DNA from: Glandiceps talaboti
Taxonomy: Eukaryota > Hemichordata > Enteropneusta > Spengelidae
DNA length: 64,000 nucleotides
Direction of reading: 5' to 3'
NCBI RefSeq assembly: GCF_964340395.1
Contig: NC_135568.1
Coordinates: forward strand, 15,650,276-15,714,275
Numbering within the stretch: the first letter of the stretch is position 1; every line of letters starts with the position of its first letter. Shown here piece after piece: positions 23,096 to 34,192 of this stretch. The translations under genes were made by a program, and so were the position numbers. Under the pieces are notes generated by a model. That model was not told where the DNA came from and made no database searches. It worked only from the letters and a program-made list of their open reading frames with translations.

Positions 23096-26000
23096 ATGTT
23101 CGGGCGTGTGTTGTATTGGATTGGATTTACAAGGCCACGGAAGATGGTACGAAGACCGGACATGGATGGATGTGACAATGACTGCAAACGGACGCCACAG
23201 AAGTGAGTCAACATTCTTAATTTTAAAAATGAGTCGACATAAATTTCATCAATATGTCATTGGGCAATATTTTTCTCTTCTTTCATCAATGAAAACTACA
23301 AGTTATCTAAGGGGGAGGGTGGCCTTGTGAATACCAATCAAATGACAAGTAGCAACAAAGGAGTGAGTCAATATTAGTAATAGTAATTTTGAGCATAAAC
23401 CTTACAATTTGAATGAATTTTATTTTATTCAATAAATAAATAAATTCGCTTTTATTTATTCACTCAAGGATTGGATTTACAAGGCCACGGAAGATGGTAC
23501 GAAGACCGGACATGGATGGATGTGACAATGCCTGCAACCGAAGTTACAGAAGTGAGTCAACATTCTTAATTATAAAAATTAGTCAACATAAATTTCATCA
23601 ATATGTCATTGGGCAATATTTTTCTCTTCTTTCATCAATGAAAACTACAAGTTATCTAAGGGGGAGGGTGGCCTTGTGAATACCAATCAAATGACAAGTA
23701 GTGACAAAGGAGTGAGTCAATATTAGTAATAGTAATTTTGAGCATAAACCTGAATTTTATTTTATTCAATAAATAAATAAATTCTTTTTTATTTATTCAC
23801 TCAAGGATTGGATTTACAAGGCCACGGAAGATGGTATGAAGACCGGACATGGATGGATGTGACAATGACTGCAAACGGACGCCACAGAAGTGAGTTAACA
23901 TTCTTAATGAAAAAAATTAATCAACAAAGTTTCATCAATATGTCATTGGGCAATATTTTTCTCTTCTTTCATCAATGTAAAAATGCAAGTTATCTAAGGG
24001 GGAGGGTGGCCTTGTGAATACTAATCACATGACAAGTAGCGACAAAGGAGTGAGTCAATATTAGTAATAGTAATTTTGAGCATAAACCTGAATTTTATTT
24101 TATTCAATAAATAAATCAATTCTTTTTTATTTATTCACTCAAGGATTGGATTTACAAGGCCACGGAAGATGGTATGAAGACCGGACATGGATGGATGTGA
24201 CAATGACTGCAAACGGACGCCACAGAAGTGAGTCAACATTTTTAATTAAAAAAATTAGTCGACATAAATTTCATCAATGTGTTATTGGGCAATATTTTTC
24301 TCTTCTTTCATCAATGAAAACTACAAGTTATCTAAGGGGGAGGGTGGCCTTGTGAATACCAATCAAATGACAATTAGTGACAAAGGAGTTAGTCAATATT
24401 AGTAATAGTAATTTTGAGCATAAACCTTACAATTTGAATGAATTGTATTTTATTCAATAAATAAATCAATTCTTTTTTATTTATTCACTCAAGGATTGGA
24501 TTTACAAGGCCACGGAAGATGGTACGAAGACCGGACATGGATGGATGTGACAATGACTGGTAACGGATGCCACAGAAGTGAGTCAACATTTTTAATTTTA
24601 AAAATTAGTCAACATAAATTTCATCAATATGTCATTGGGCAATATTTTTTTCTTCTTTCATCAATGAAAACTACAAGTTATCTAAGGGGGAGGGTGGCCT
24701 TGTGAATACTAATCAAATGACAAGTAGCGACAAAGGAGTGAGTCAATATTAGTAATAGTAATTTTGAGTATAAACCTTACAATTTGAATGAATTTTATTT
24801 TATTCAATAAATAAATAAATTCTTTTTTATTTATTCACTCAAGGATTGGATTTACAAGGCCACGGAAGATGGTACGAAGACCGGACATGGATGGATGTGA
24901 CAATGACTGCAAACGGACACCACAGAAGTGAGTCAACATTCTTAATTTTAAAAATTAGTCAACATAACTTTCATCAATGTGTTATTAGGCAATATTTTTC
25001 TCTTCTTTCATCAATGAAAACTACAAGTTATCTAAGGGGGAGGGTGGCCTTGTGAATATTAGTCACATGACAAGTAGCGACAAAGGAGTGAGTCAACATT
25101 AGTAATAGTAATTTTGAGCATAAACATTACAATTTGATTAAATTTTATTTTATTCAATAAATAAATAAATGAATTGTCTTTTATTTATTCACTCAAGGAT
25201 TGGATTTACAAGGCCACGGAAGATGGTACGAAGACCGGACATGGATGGATGTGACAATGACTGCAAACGGACGCCACAGAAGTGAGTCAACATTCTTAAT
25301 TTTAAAAATTAGTCGACATAAATTTCATCAATGTCTTATTAGGCAATATTTTTCTCTTCTTTCATCAATGAAAACTACAAGTTATCTAAGGGGGAGGGTG
25401 GTCTTGTGAATACTAATCAAATGACAAGTAGCGGCATAGGAGTGAGTCAATATTAGTAATGGTAATTTTGAGCATAAACATTACAATTTGATTGAATTTT
25501 ATTTTATTCAATAAATAAATAAATTCTCTTTTATTTATTCACTCAAGGATTGGATTTACAAGGCCACGGAAGATGGTACGAAGACCGGACATGGATTGAT
25601 GTGACAATGACTGCAAACGGACGCCACAGAAGTGAGTCAACATTCTTAATTCAAAAAATTAGTCGACATAAATTTCAACAATGTGTTATTGGGCAATATT
25701 TTTCTCTTCTTTCATCAATGAAAACTACAAGTTATCTAAGGGGGAGGGGTGGCCTTATGAATACTAATCACATGATGAGTAGTGATAACCTTAGTTCACG
25801 AGTACTTACTTGCGAAATTAAGGAATTTTGGGGGAGTAAAATAAACATTGTATCGAAGTAATTTTTTAAAAGGTCAGAGTAAGTAATTGTAATTTTGAGT
25901 GTAAACTGTACAATCATTCAATAGGTAAATTTATTGTCTATTGTTTTATATATTCAATTACGATATTATCAGCAGTAATATTTTTTTAGAGCTTAGACAA

Positions 26001-26264
26001 AGTAATAGCAATTTTGAGTGTTTTGACTCTTATCTCGAACACAGGAGAATGAATGACATAGAAACTTGTTGTGAAATAATTTCACAATGCCATGATGTAG
26101 CATGCATTATATGAACCAAATTACAAACTGGAAAATGAGATGTTAGAAATTTTATTTAAGGATTTAGTAAATATTACAATTCGAATGGATGTTGTTTCAA
26201 TAAATACCTTGATTAATTCACTTTAGGATGGACCCAAGATGAAGATGAAGACCCAAGAATGTGA
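23096..26264 (+). CDS. Hypothetical gene built of tandem 84-bp exons
   Basis: Eight near-identical cores each follow an acceptor (TTTATTTATTCACTCAAG in copies 2-8) and precede the strong donor GTGAGT. Exons: 23096-23202, 23469-23551, 23806-23889, 24144-24227, 24494-24577, 24844-24927, 25198-25281, 25548-25631. A diverged terminal exon (CACTTTAG acceptor) starts at 26227 and stops with TGA at 26262-26264. Six copies are exactly 84 bp; copy 2 is 83 bp. Joined in order from the ATG at 23096 the chain is 732 nt and open throughout (243 codons). The one-base deletion in copy 2 moves reading into the frame that is open in all later copies. There each exon gives a 28-residue repeat with core GRWYEDRTWMDVTMTANG, and the last exon gives an acidic end (QDEDEDPRM). 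In that frame TAC/TAT in copies 3-4 is synonymous, while it makes TGA in the next frame. No signal peptide or known domain is seen. It could instead be a satellite grown from one exon of a dead gene. Confidence 0.35.
23119..25790 (+). repeat. Eight-unit tandem array, units 337-354 bp
   Basis: TTGGATTTACAAGG recurs at 23121, 23471, 23808, 24146, 24496, 24846, 25200 and 25550 (steps 350, 337, 338, 350, 350, 354, 350). Each unit has the 84-bp core, a conserved segment of about 125 bp ending GGGGGAGGGTGG, and an AT-rich part (AATAAATAAATAAATTC) where nearly all length changes occur. Upstream of the first unit the sequence differs from the unit boundary of the others, marking the array's left edge. 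After 25790 the sequence is diverged unit-like DNA. Confidence 0.95.
25865..26220. repeat. Diverged remnants of array units
   Basis: TAGTAATAGTAATTTTGAGC-like phrases recur as AAGTAATTGTAATTTTGAGT (25880) and AAGTAATAGCAATTTTGAGT (26000), with AT-rich filler like the array's intron-like part. The core itself is missing until 26227. Confidence 0.6.
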
Positions 26265-26290
26265 TTATTAAAAGTTTTTTGAAATATGAT

Positions 26291-26312
26291 TGAATGAATG
26301 AATGAATGAATG
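26291..26312. repeat. (GAAT)n microsatellite
   Basis: About five GAAT repeats just after the proposed terminal exon. An ATTAAA at 26267-26272 might act as a weak polyadenylation signal for that exon. Confidence 0.8.
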
Positions 26313-26319
26313 AGTGACT

Positions 26320-26790
26320 TGTTTCTATATCCCTTCCTCTTTCTCTTTCCCAACCTCTAAATTAAAAAATAATGCTATCGTTTTTGCCGTCGTCGTCGTC
26401 AACTACCTCGCGTCTCGGTCCTTTTTCGCTGTCGGTACTACATATACACAATTATACATACACAATACATATTTCATCTTTTTCTCTTCTCATTTTTGGT
26501 TGTCCTGAGGCTAGGTTTGGTTGGTGACCGGTTGGTCGGTTGGTCGGTAGTATTTTCACTTGCCTGTCTATGGCCTTTCTCTCATACCTAACATCCACAG
26601 ACACAAATTTCGCAGTTCCACCGCTGTCTCCATTTTCACCGTGTACATCTCTGTCCGTATTTGTCATTTTCACCGCGTTTCCGTCTGCGCTAGTCATCTT
26701 CGCCATGTATCATATTCAAGTTATTTTTACACCAAACATACAAACCATATGTTTGTATGTTTGAGAGTGCCCTTGACATCATTCGCAGTC
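26320..26790. other. Intergenic DNA, nothing recognised
   Basis: Overlapping 74-131 codon frames on both strands here have no recognisable domain, and the longest runs into the GT repeat. No gene is called. Confidence 0.4.
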
Positions 26791-26795
26791 AAGCA

Positions 26796-26803
26796 TTGTG
26801 TGT

Positions 26804-26863
<60 letters not shown>
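26796..26863. repeat. (GT)n microsatellite
   Basis: About 33 GT repeats with one GGGT interruption. Confidence 0.98.
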
Positions 26864-26867
<4 letters not shown>

Positions 26868-26910
26868 GCCACCGCCACCCCCTTCAAAACTCTCTCCTCT
26901 TGATTATGTT

Positions 26911-27290
26911 ATGGCAACTCAAAAAAGGCGACAAAGAATTGCTTGGCAGCGATGACACCCCTAGCATTGACTAGATAATATGAATGTTAGACTGTTAGAA
27001 ATAGTCTAACTTTCAGGGGACCTTTTGCCAGACTTGCCATACCTGCAGCTGTTTACAGTGCTCACAGTAAATTCCAGAAATTAAATAAATTATACCGTAA
27101 ATTATCTATACATATAATGACCAACTGAAAGTACTATCATCTGGCTTTTGTGGCCGTCATTCAAGGCAATGTCTATTATATCTACAAGATATCAAGCATA
27201 CATCACCTACACCTGATGGCTAAGGGTGGTAAGTGTCATCTATAAGTTACTTACTTTTTGTTATTCTTCTACACTCGATGTGCGATGATG
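26911..27290 (+). repeat. Segmental duplicate, copy 1
   Basis: Starts ATGGCAACTCAAAAAAGGCG and AGAATTGCTTGGCAGCGATG. It matches 27776-28125 over scattered blocks: GGGACCTTTTGCCAGA, TACATCACC, TCTATAAGTTACTTACTTT. The leading ATG frame is broken by an extra A compared with copy 2. Confidence 0.75.
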
Positions 27291-27600
27291 ATGAATGCAA
27301 AATAAGGGTTTTATATGACTCGCATATGAAAATAAATAACACACATAAAGCAAGTAATGCTCTATGAATATAAATGATGCACACATAAAGACAAATGATG
27401 AAACATTAAAAATAAGTTACACATGTATGGTGCATCATAAAAATAAATGACACAAGATAACTGATGTACCAAGTATCAAATTACACACAAGACAAATGAT
27501 GTGCCATGTAAAAAATGACACAAGGCAAATGATGCATATTTTAAAGTAAATGACGTACATATGAAAATAAATGTGCATTAAGGTAAACATAGACATGTTG
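27291..27600. repeat. Degenerate AAATAAATGA(C/T)G repeat
   Basis: Phrases such as AAAATAAATGACACA, ACAAATGATGC and AAGTAAATGACG recur irregularly every 25-40 bp. It is AT-rich and non-coding. Confidence 0.6.
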
Positions 27601-27607
27601 TGATTTT

Positions 27608-27674
27608 CCACCCTCATCGGCCTATATTCACAAGTGTGAGGGCGCCCTGTCATATGTGGCATACCTTACAGACT
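27608..27674. repeat. Hairpin MITE family C, fragment
   Basis: CACCCTCATCGGCC ... GTGTGAGGGCGCCCTGTCAT ... ATACCTTACAGACT matches the centre and right end of the family C hairpins. Confidence 0.6.
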
Positions 27675-27775
27675 AAGGTAAAGGGTGAACAAAAAAATAA
27701 ACGACGTGCCCTTCGCGCAAGTGATGCAATATGAAAATGAAACAAATACAGGGCTACCATATATAGTATATATGC

Positions 27776-28125
27776 ATGGCAACTCAAATAGGCGACAAAG
27801 AATTGCTTGGCAGTGATGACACCGCTAGCATTGTCTAGGTAATATGGATTTCAGAGTAATCAATTACAATTCGGCCAAATTCAACAGCTCAATGAAGCTC
27901 GATTGTAAATTTCACCATAGTCACTCCTTTTTGAAAATACAGAATCTCTGAAGTCCACGGGACCTTTTTGCCAGAATTTTCCACACATGTATGCAATATA
28001 TCTGTTAGATGGTATCAGCAGCATTTCAAGTGTACATCACCATTAACACTGGACAGGTAAGAGTGATAACTGTTATCTGTAAGTTCTTTACTTTATTTTT
28101 GTTGTTAGTCTACATTTGATTTGTA
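27776..28125 (+). repeat. Segmental duplicate, copy 2
   Basis: A second copy of 26911-27290, 865 bp to the right. Here the leading frame reads MATQIGDKELLGSDDTASIV, then a TAG that abuts a donor-like GTAATA. A second donor-like GGACAGGTAAGAG lies near 28056. It may preserve an exon of an old gene, but nothing else supports that. Confidence 0.65.
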
Positions 28126-28129
28126 AAAT

Positions 28130-28960
28130 AAGCCATTATATTAGAAGTATTTATGTCAATACGCCATATTTGGGTTACTGAAGTTCCAGCCATTTCTCAG
28201 GTAGTCACTACAAGAGGGCACACTAGATTGGCAGAGTAAGAGCTAGTCTCGGTTACCCATACTCCCACCACTGGGGGCTCTTCTTTGAGACCACCCCCTC
28301 GTTCAGGATGGTCTCATAGACAGCGCCCCCAGCGGCGAGATGCTTGTGTCATGGTCACAGACATGTTGCCAGTTCCAAGATGCATTGCGTGTCTCTCCAT
28401 ACAATGCCATGTGTTGTGTATACACTGAGGGGTTTGCACGTGCTACTCAGGGGGATGGTTGTCACCTGACCATACCCTGGGTTCACCTGTAAAATTACTG
28501 TCGGTCATTGATGGCGTATAGCCAGAACAAAATCACTCATAATCAAAGAGGTCAACATATGTTTCCATGATTTCCTAATGAAAATGTTATTTCAAACATA
28601 ATATAGACAAAACAAGACTAACTGTAACAACGTAAGCGATATCATCTCGCGTAATGCTTCTTGGAACAGAAAATTCGACTATTGCTTTACAAGAAGAGGT
28701 GAATGAAATGTGTGTGAAAGACCTCAGTGGAAAACAGTGGATTATACCATCAGCCCTCTCTGACCCCCCCCCCCATGTAAAACTGGACTCCCCTCTATGT
28801 AAAACCGAAAACAGGCTGACCCCCTAACACTTAATTCTAAATCATGATAACACCCCCTCCCCCCGTATATCATATTCACATTGATCGTGTCTCAGTGTAG
28901 ACTGTACTGCTTGACCTTCTTGTAAATACTTGATAAGATCCAGTGATAGCACAATCATCT
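28130..28960. other. Intergenic DNA with C-rich patches
   Basis: C-rich low-complexity DNA at 28760-28870 (GACCCCCCCCCC, GCTGACCCCCTAAC, CCCCCTCCCCCC) resembles 29920-29990 (GGATGACCCCCTAC). No gene is supported. Confidence 0.45.
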
Positions 28961-28969
28961 CCTCTTAGA

Positions 28970-29550
28970 AGCCTTGGAGGTTTTTACTCTTAAAAGTCAA
29001 TGTTGAGACTATTCAGACAGTTTCTGACAATAATTTCCAAGCTTTACAAGAAAGCATCAACATGTAAAAAGCTACTGCACAGGGTTGAAATATTTGTGAA
29101 ATAAAGTTTGATAGCATCAGTAAGACGTAGGGAAGAGCTTGAGACTGGGATATATCAACCTTTTGTGGGGAGGGGGTGGTCCTAGAGATCTCCGCCTTAA
29201 AGGCTCTTTTTTACTCTTAAAAGCCAATTTTTAGGATATTCAGAGCCTTTAAAGCAATAATCTCCAAGCTTTACAAAACAGCACCACCAAGTATCAGAAA
29301 CTATTCTGTATAACTTACACAGGGTTGAAATATGTTAAAAGTTAAATGGCATCATTATACTAAACGTCGGCACACTTAATGGTAGTATCATTGGTAGGGG
29401 AGATTTGGACTTTTAAGGCTATATTATATTAGAATATCTTGGCAAACATGTCACATCTTTAAAAGACAATATTCGAATTGAAACAGGTTCAGAATTTAGA
29501 TGGGAACGGGCTTACTATGACAGTAAAAAGGTTAGAGCATCTGATTGTTG
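28970..29550. repeat. Degenerate tandem triplication, about 225-bp unit
   Basis: Unit 1 (28970-29150): TTTTTACTCTTAAAAGTCAA, TTCCAAGCTTTACAAG, CACAGGGTTGAAATAT. Unit 2 (29196-29370): TTTTTACTCTTAAAAGCCAA, CTCCAAGCTTTACAAA, CACAGGGTTGAAATAT. Unit 3 (about 29407-29550) keeps TTTAAAAGACAATATTCG and AGTAAAAAGGTTAGAGCATC. Confidence 0.75.
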
Positions 29551-29554
29551 GCTG

Positions 29555-30970
29555 AATGTATTAGTGACCTCTGGGGGTGAGGGATTCCTTGGGGTTTTCC
29601 CCCAGGTAGATTCAAGGTCACCTTAATTTTTCAGTTTTTATCAACAAATCACCGAAACATTACAATAATTACAGTTAAAGATAATGTTATATGCCACAAA
29701 GTGGTCATAGTAGAGAATTATATAGATTGCACATCCAGTTTCAGAGATACATGACATATGTTCTGTAACTAGTTTGGTAGGTAATACGTTGTTTATGTAT
29801 ATGTAAAGTTATGTTTGAGCGTCACTCCAGGTGAGGTAATATTTTAAAATAGGGACAAACAGACAAGGTCATGCCACTGTAGATTCATGGATTCTTTTCT
29901 TTCATCCAAATCCAAAACACAGTGTCATGCCCTACCCAAAATTTCAAAACAGGATGGACCCCACCGCAAATATCTAAAACAGGATGACCCCCTACTAATC
30001 CATCACATGTTGATAATCGTCTGCTACTTCTGTCGAAAACTATCCTGTTTAGAGCGCCACCGCCGTTAAAGGCATACCAATTATCAAATGATCCAGCCGT
30101 CCCCGGGAGCCGTCCAGCCTAACCCACATTGACTGATAGCTAACTACTTATCCAATTCCTAATCCACCACCACCGTCTAATACACTCCGACGTTTTTGAA
30201 TAGACCCCAAACAAAGAAAAGAAAACAAAAAAATAATTAAAACTACGAACAAAGAAAAAAGGACACAAACTGTTTCATAAAACATGCCTGTGATACGTAT
30301 GGTGTTTCAGGCCGCCCTCTTCGGTGGGGCTCTAACACGCAGGCTTCAGATTCCATTCTCTTCAACTTGACTCGAACAGAAATATAAATTTGTACAAAAA
30401 TGGGGGCTGAGATTCCTCCGTGTCCTGTCAGTGCAACGATCCACTTTGGGCACTCAAATTAGATAATATTTCTATTTGTAAATTTTATAGAATAGTTTTA
30501 AATAGTTCGACATGAAGGAGTGTGAGTAAAGGTTCAATTTTATCTGCAGTTTTAAAAATTCTATTTCGCGTTGAAAATCAAAATGGAGGTAGGAAAAAGC
30601 CGATTTCTTACTGGTCCAATTGGCTGACAATGCATTTTTCCATATGGTTAGTTCAAGTAAATATTAATTGCAAACTATAATTGAGAGTGATCCCTGGGTG
30701 TTTGAATTTAGAATTTACCAACTTCAGTGTGCAGTTTATTGGAAAAATACACAACGGAACAGACGTGTTTTTATTTCTTTGCAAATATACTATTTTATTT
30801 TTTGCTGTGTTTTACAGTTTAACGTTATGATTTGTTACTATATAGTAAATTTTATCCACATGATACCTGAATTTAAAACTACTTCAAAACATGTTCGTAT
30901 TTAGCAAATCATTAAATAAAATTTACAATAACTTACAAGATATATTAGTATTTACCTATACTGAAGATTT
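29555..30970. other. Intergenic DNA, nothing recognised
   Basis: No gene is supported. A 60-codon frame at 29887-30069 lies in C-rich repeat. AT-rich frames near 30668-30904 are unremarkable. Confidence 0.5.
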
Positions 30971-30974
30971 ATGT

Positions 30975-31164
30975 TCTTCAAGCTAAAGCAGGGGAAACCA
31001 TGCAGTGTCTTCGCGTAACTGTTTTGAAGAAAACTTATACAAGCAACACAGTGAAATAAAAAGTCTGTGATCGATCAAGTAGACTCAGAGCTCTCCGAGT
31101 TTGCATCGTAACTCAACAACACAAGACAAGATTTCCTCGGAACGATTTTTCATTGGAATATCCG
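30975..31164 (+). promoter_or_regulatory. Promoter and 5' UTR exon of EGF gene 1
   Basis: Inferred by comparison with the paralogue at 44530-44735. Both have GGGGAAACCATG / GGAGAAACCATA upstream, then a TATA-like AATAAAAAG (31055-31063) / GATAAAAG. Both continue with AAGTCTGTG.TCGA, AGTAG, AGAGC.CTC.GAGTTTGC and a donor CGGTAAG (GT at 31165 here). Transcription should start shortly after the TATA-like box, about 31085. The exon then splices to the acceptor TTTGTCAG at about 32313, 20 bases before the start codon. Conservation in the paralogue is the main evidence. Confidence 0.6.
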
Positions 31165-31169
31165 GTAAG

Positions 31170-32310
31170 GTTCGTAGACATCTTTATATTCTTTCTAATT
31201 ATGACAAGGTAGACTTCATAAGGGTAATATCATTGAATTATGTTTGTATTTAGTTCTCATGCAGCAATTATTTTGTCCAGCGGTGGATGTCACACTGTCA
31301 ATAAGGAAGAAATTTAACGACAAGATACTATGAAAAAAATATTATTGCCACTTAGGTCATTTTGCTGTGTAGTCTTTCAAAATAGACCCATTTTTTTCAA
31401 ACTCATTAAATATTACTTTAGGAAAAGCGAGACATTATTCCTCAACATTTTTCTTCCCTCAGCAAAGGAAAATACGAGTGACCTAAGAAGCCTTGTCACT
31501 ACGAGTCGCTAGACGATTCCTTTCCTGCTGAATGAAGAAAAATATTTGAGAGTATTAACATTATACTCCCTCCAGCATAATTTGTGTGATTTGGGGGGGG
31601 GGGGATAACGACTGTTTGGAACTCATTTTCGAGCAGAATTAGTGATATACACATGGACTGCCATAATGTAGAACGACCAGGGTATATACAAATTCAACTA
31701 ATTGACGTGTGCATGGTACAATTATAAACAATATTTTGATCTAAACAATATGAATATATAAGCTTATACAATTTTGACGACGTGTAGTAAAAAAATGAAA
31801 TCAGAAGCGGAGCAGAAATCAATCGTAATAACACAATATTGATAACAATATGAATATGAAATCTAGAGCTGTTCTGTTGACTGACTGTATGGAAACAACA
31901 GAGAGCAAGAGAAGAAAGAAGAATGAGATCAAAGTGTAAATGAAACTATCTTCATATATAGCTGGAGGTGAATAGACATACATGACGGATGAAAGGAGAT
32001 CATTATAAATAGTTTGATAAATATATGTATATGTTAGCAAATAAATACTCTAGTATTAAGATGGAAGAGTTATCAGATATTTGTAACCTGGAGTTATCTT
32101 CATGTTTTTCTGACATGGAATAAAATTTGGCGGAATTATTTTTTCTATAGCACTGGAATTTGTCAATGATTATCACATACTAAAAAGTGTAAAACAAATA
32201 TTGCAAAAATTGTGCAATAACTTTGAAACCAACAAAAAAACCTGAAGAGAGCTTCTTTTTTTTTTTTACAAATGAAAGTGAATTATAGTTGTTCTTGATT
32301 AATTAATTTG
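31170..32310 (+). other. 5' UTR intron of EGF gene 1
   Basis: AT-rich with a poly-G run at 31592-31602; no exon is recognised. Frames of 60-73 codons on either strand have no domain. Confidence 0.45.
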
Positions 32311-32333
32311 TCAGGACTTGCAACTTGAACACC

Positions 32334-34071
32334 ATGAAGACCAGACCGTGGGGGTTACTGACGTTGCTGTTTATCACTTTCATCTGTAAATCAAAGTCGG
32401 TGTGTGTCAATTCAAAATGTAGTGGACACGGTTCTGCAAAGCCAAATTGGTTTCAATTCGAGTGCAGTTGTCATACAGGGTGGAAAGGAGGATGCTGTCA
32501 AACTGGTATGTTGTGAACTTTATTTAATTTCTATCTTTAAAAGCTATATACATACAGTATGCAAAAATAAACAAGCAAAAGATAAACAACCAAGCAAACA
32601 AACAAACAAACAAACAAACAAACAAACAAACAAACAAACAAGGTTAAAACAACACACTTGATAAACTAATTACAAAATAGCTAAACATGACCACGAGTAC
32701 ACGAGGTTATAAAAATCGTTAAGATTCACAATATTGTTACAAAAGATGTGTTTTAAGTTCACCTTTAAAACGTTCAACGTTACCAATCACTTTAAATTCA
32801 TCACGTTTTGTTAATTGAATACGAAATGCAGTACAGTACAGGACAGGACAGGACATGACAGTACAGAACAAGATAGGACAGGACAGGACAGTGCAGTACA
32901 GTACAGTACAGTACAGTACAGTACAGTACAGTACAGGACAGGACAGCACAGTACAGTACAGTACAATACAGAACAGTACAGTACAGTACAGTACAGGACA
33001 GTACAGTACAGTACAGTACAGTACAGTACAATACAGGACAGTACAGTACAGTACAGTACAATACAGGACAGTACAGTACAGGACAGTACAGTACAGGACA
33101 GGACAGTACAGGACAGGGCAGTACAGTACAGTACAGTACAGTACAGTACAGTACAGTACAGTACAGGACAGCACAGTACGATACAATACAGTACAGTACA
33201 GTACAGTACAGTACAGGACAGTACAGTACAGGACAGTACAGTACAGTACAATACAGGACAGTACAGTACAGTACAGGACAGGACAGGACAGTACAGTACA
33301 GTACAGTACAATACAGGACAGTACAGTACAGTACAGGACAGGACAGGACAGGACAGTACAGTACAGTACAGGACAGTACAGTACAGTACAGTACAGTACA
33401 GTACAGGACAGGACAGTACAGTACAGTGCAGTACAGTACAGTACAGTACAGTACAGTACAGTACAGTACAGTACAATACAATACAGGACAGTACATACAG
33501 TACAGTACAGGACAGGACAGGACAGGACAGGACAGGACAGGGCAGGACAGGACAAATTGTAAAAACTGTCGTTGGTGTGTGAAAACATATCCTGGATGTT
33601 AACATGTGCTTTATCATTTAAGGCATAAAGCTAAGACTAGTAAAATTACTTTGAAATCAACTCATGCTTAAATTAAGTACAGGCAGCCAGTATATTAGTC
33701 AATGAGTGACTGACTGTGATATTATATCAGGATTTCTCAAACCTTTACAGATATTTAAGGAAATTATGTACTACACTACACTACACTACACTACACTACA
33801 CTACACTACACTACTTTTTAGTTGTTTACAATGTACTGTGCAATATTGCATTTCGCATACACTATAGCGATGCATTCTAACATGTAGTGTCATAATTAAT
33901 ATAATTTACAATCATATTTTCATAACACACATTTGTATATCACCAGATGTCAATGAATGCGAAAGTTCCAAAGGAGGATGCCAACACTCTTGTATCAATA
34001 CACCTGGAAGTTTCCATTGTACCTGCAGAAGTGGATACAGACTGTACAGTCATCGACTTTGCGAAGGTATT

Positions 34072-34122
<51 letters not shown>

Positions 34123-34161
34123 CTAGACAGACAACCAGACTGTTAGACGAACATACATACA

Positions 34162-34192
<31 letters not shown>

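Noticed and set aside
22858-23175. 105-codon frame that enters the first array unit
   Set aside because: It reads the core in the one frame that stops in every unit (HGWM then TGA), so it does not fit the spliced model.
32737-33617. Open frames of 231-283 codons on both strands
   Set aside because: They are translations of the ACAGT pentanucleotide array, which has no stop in any frame; the peptides are pure repeats.
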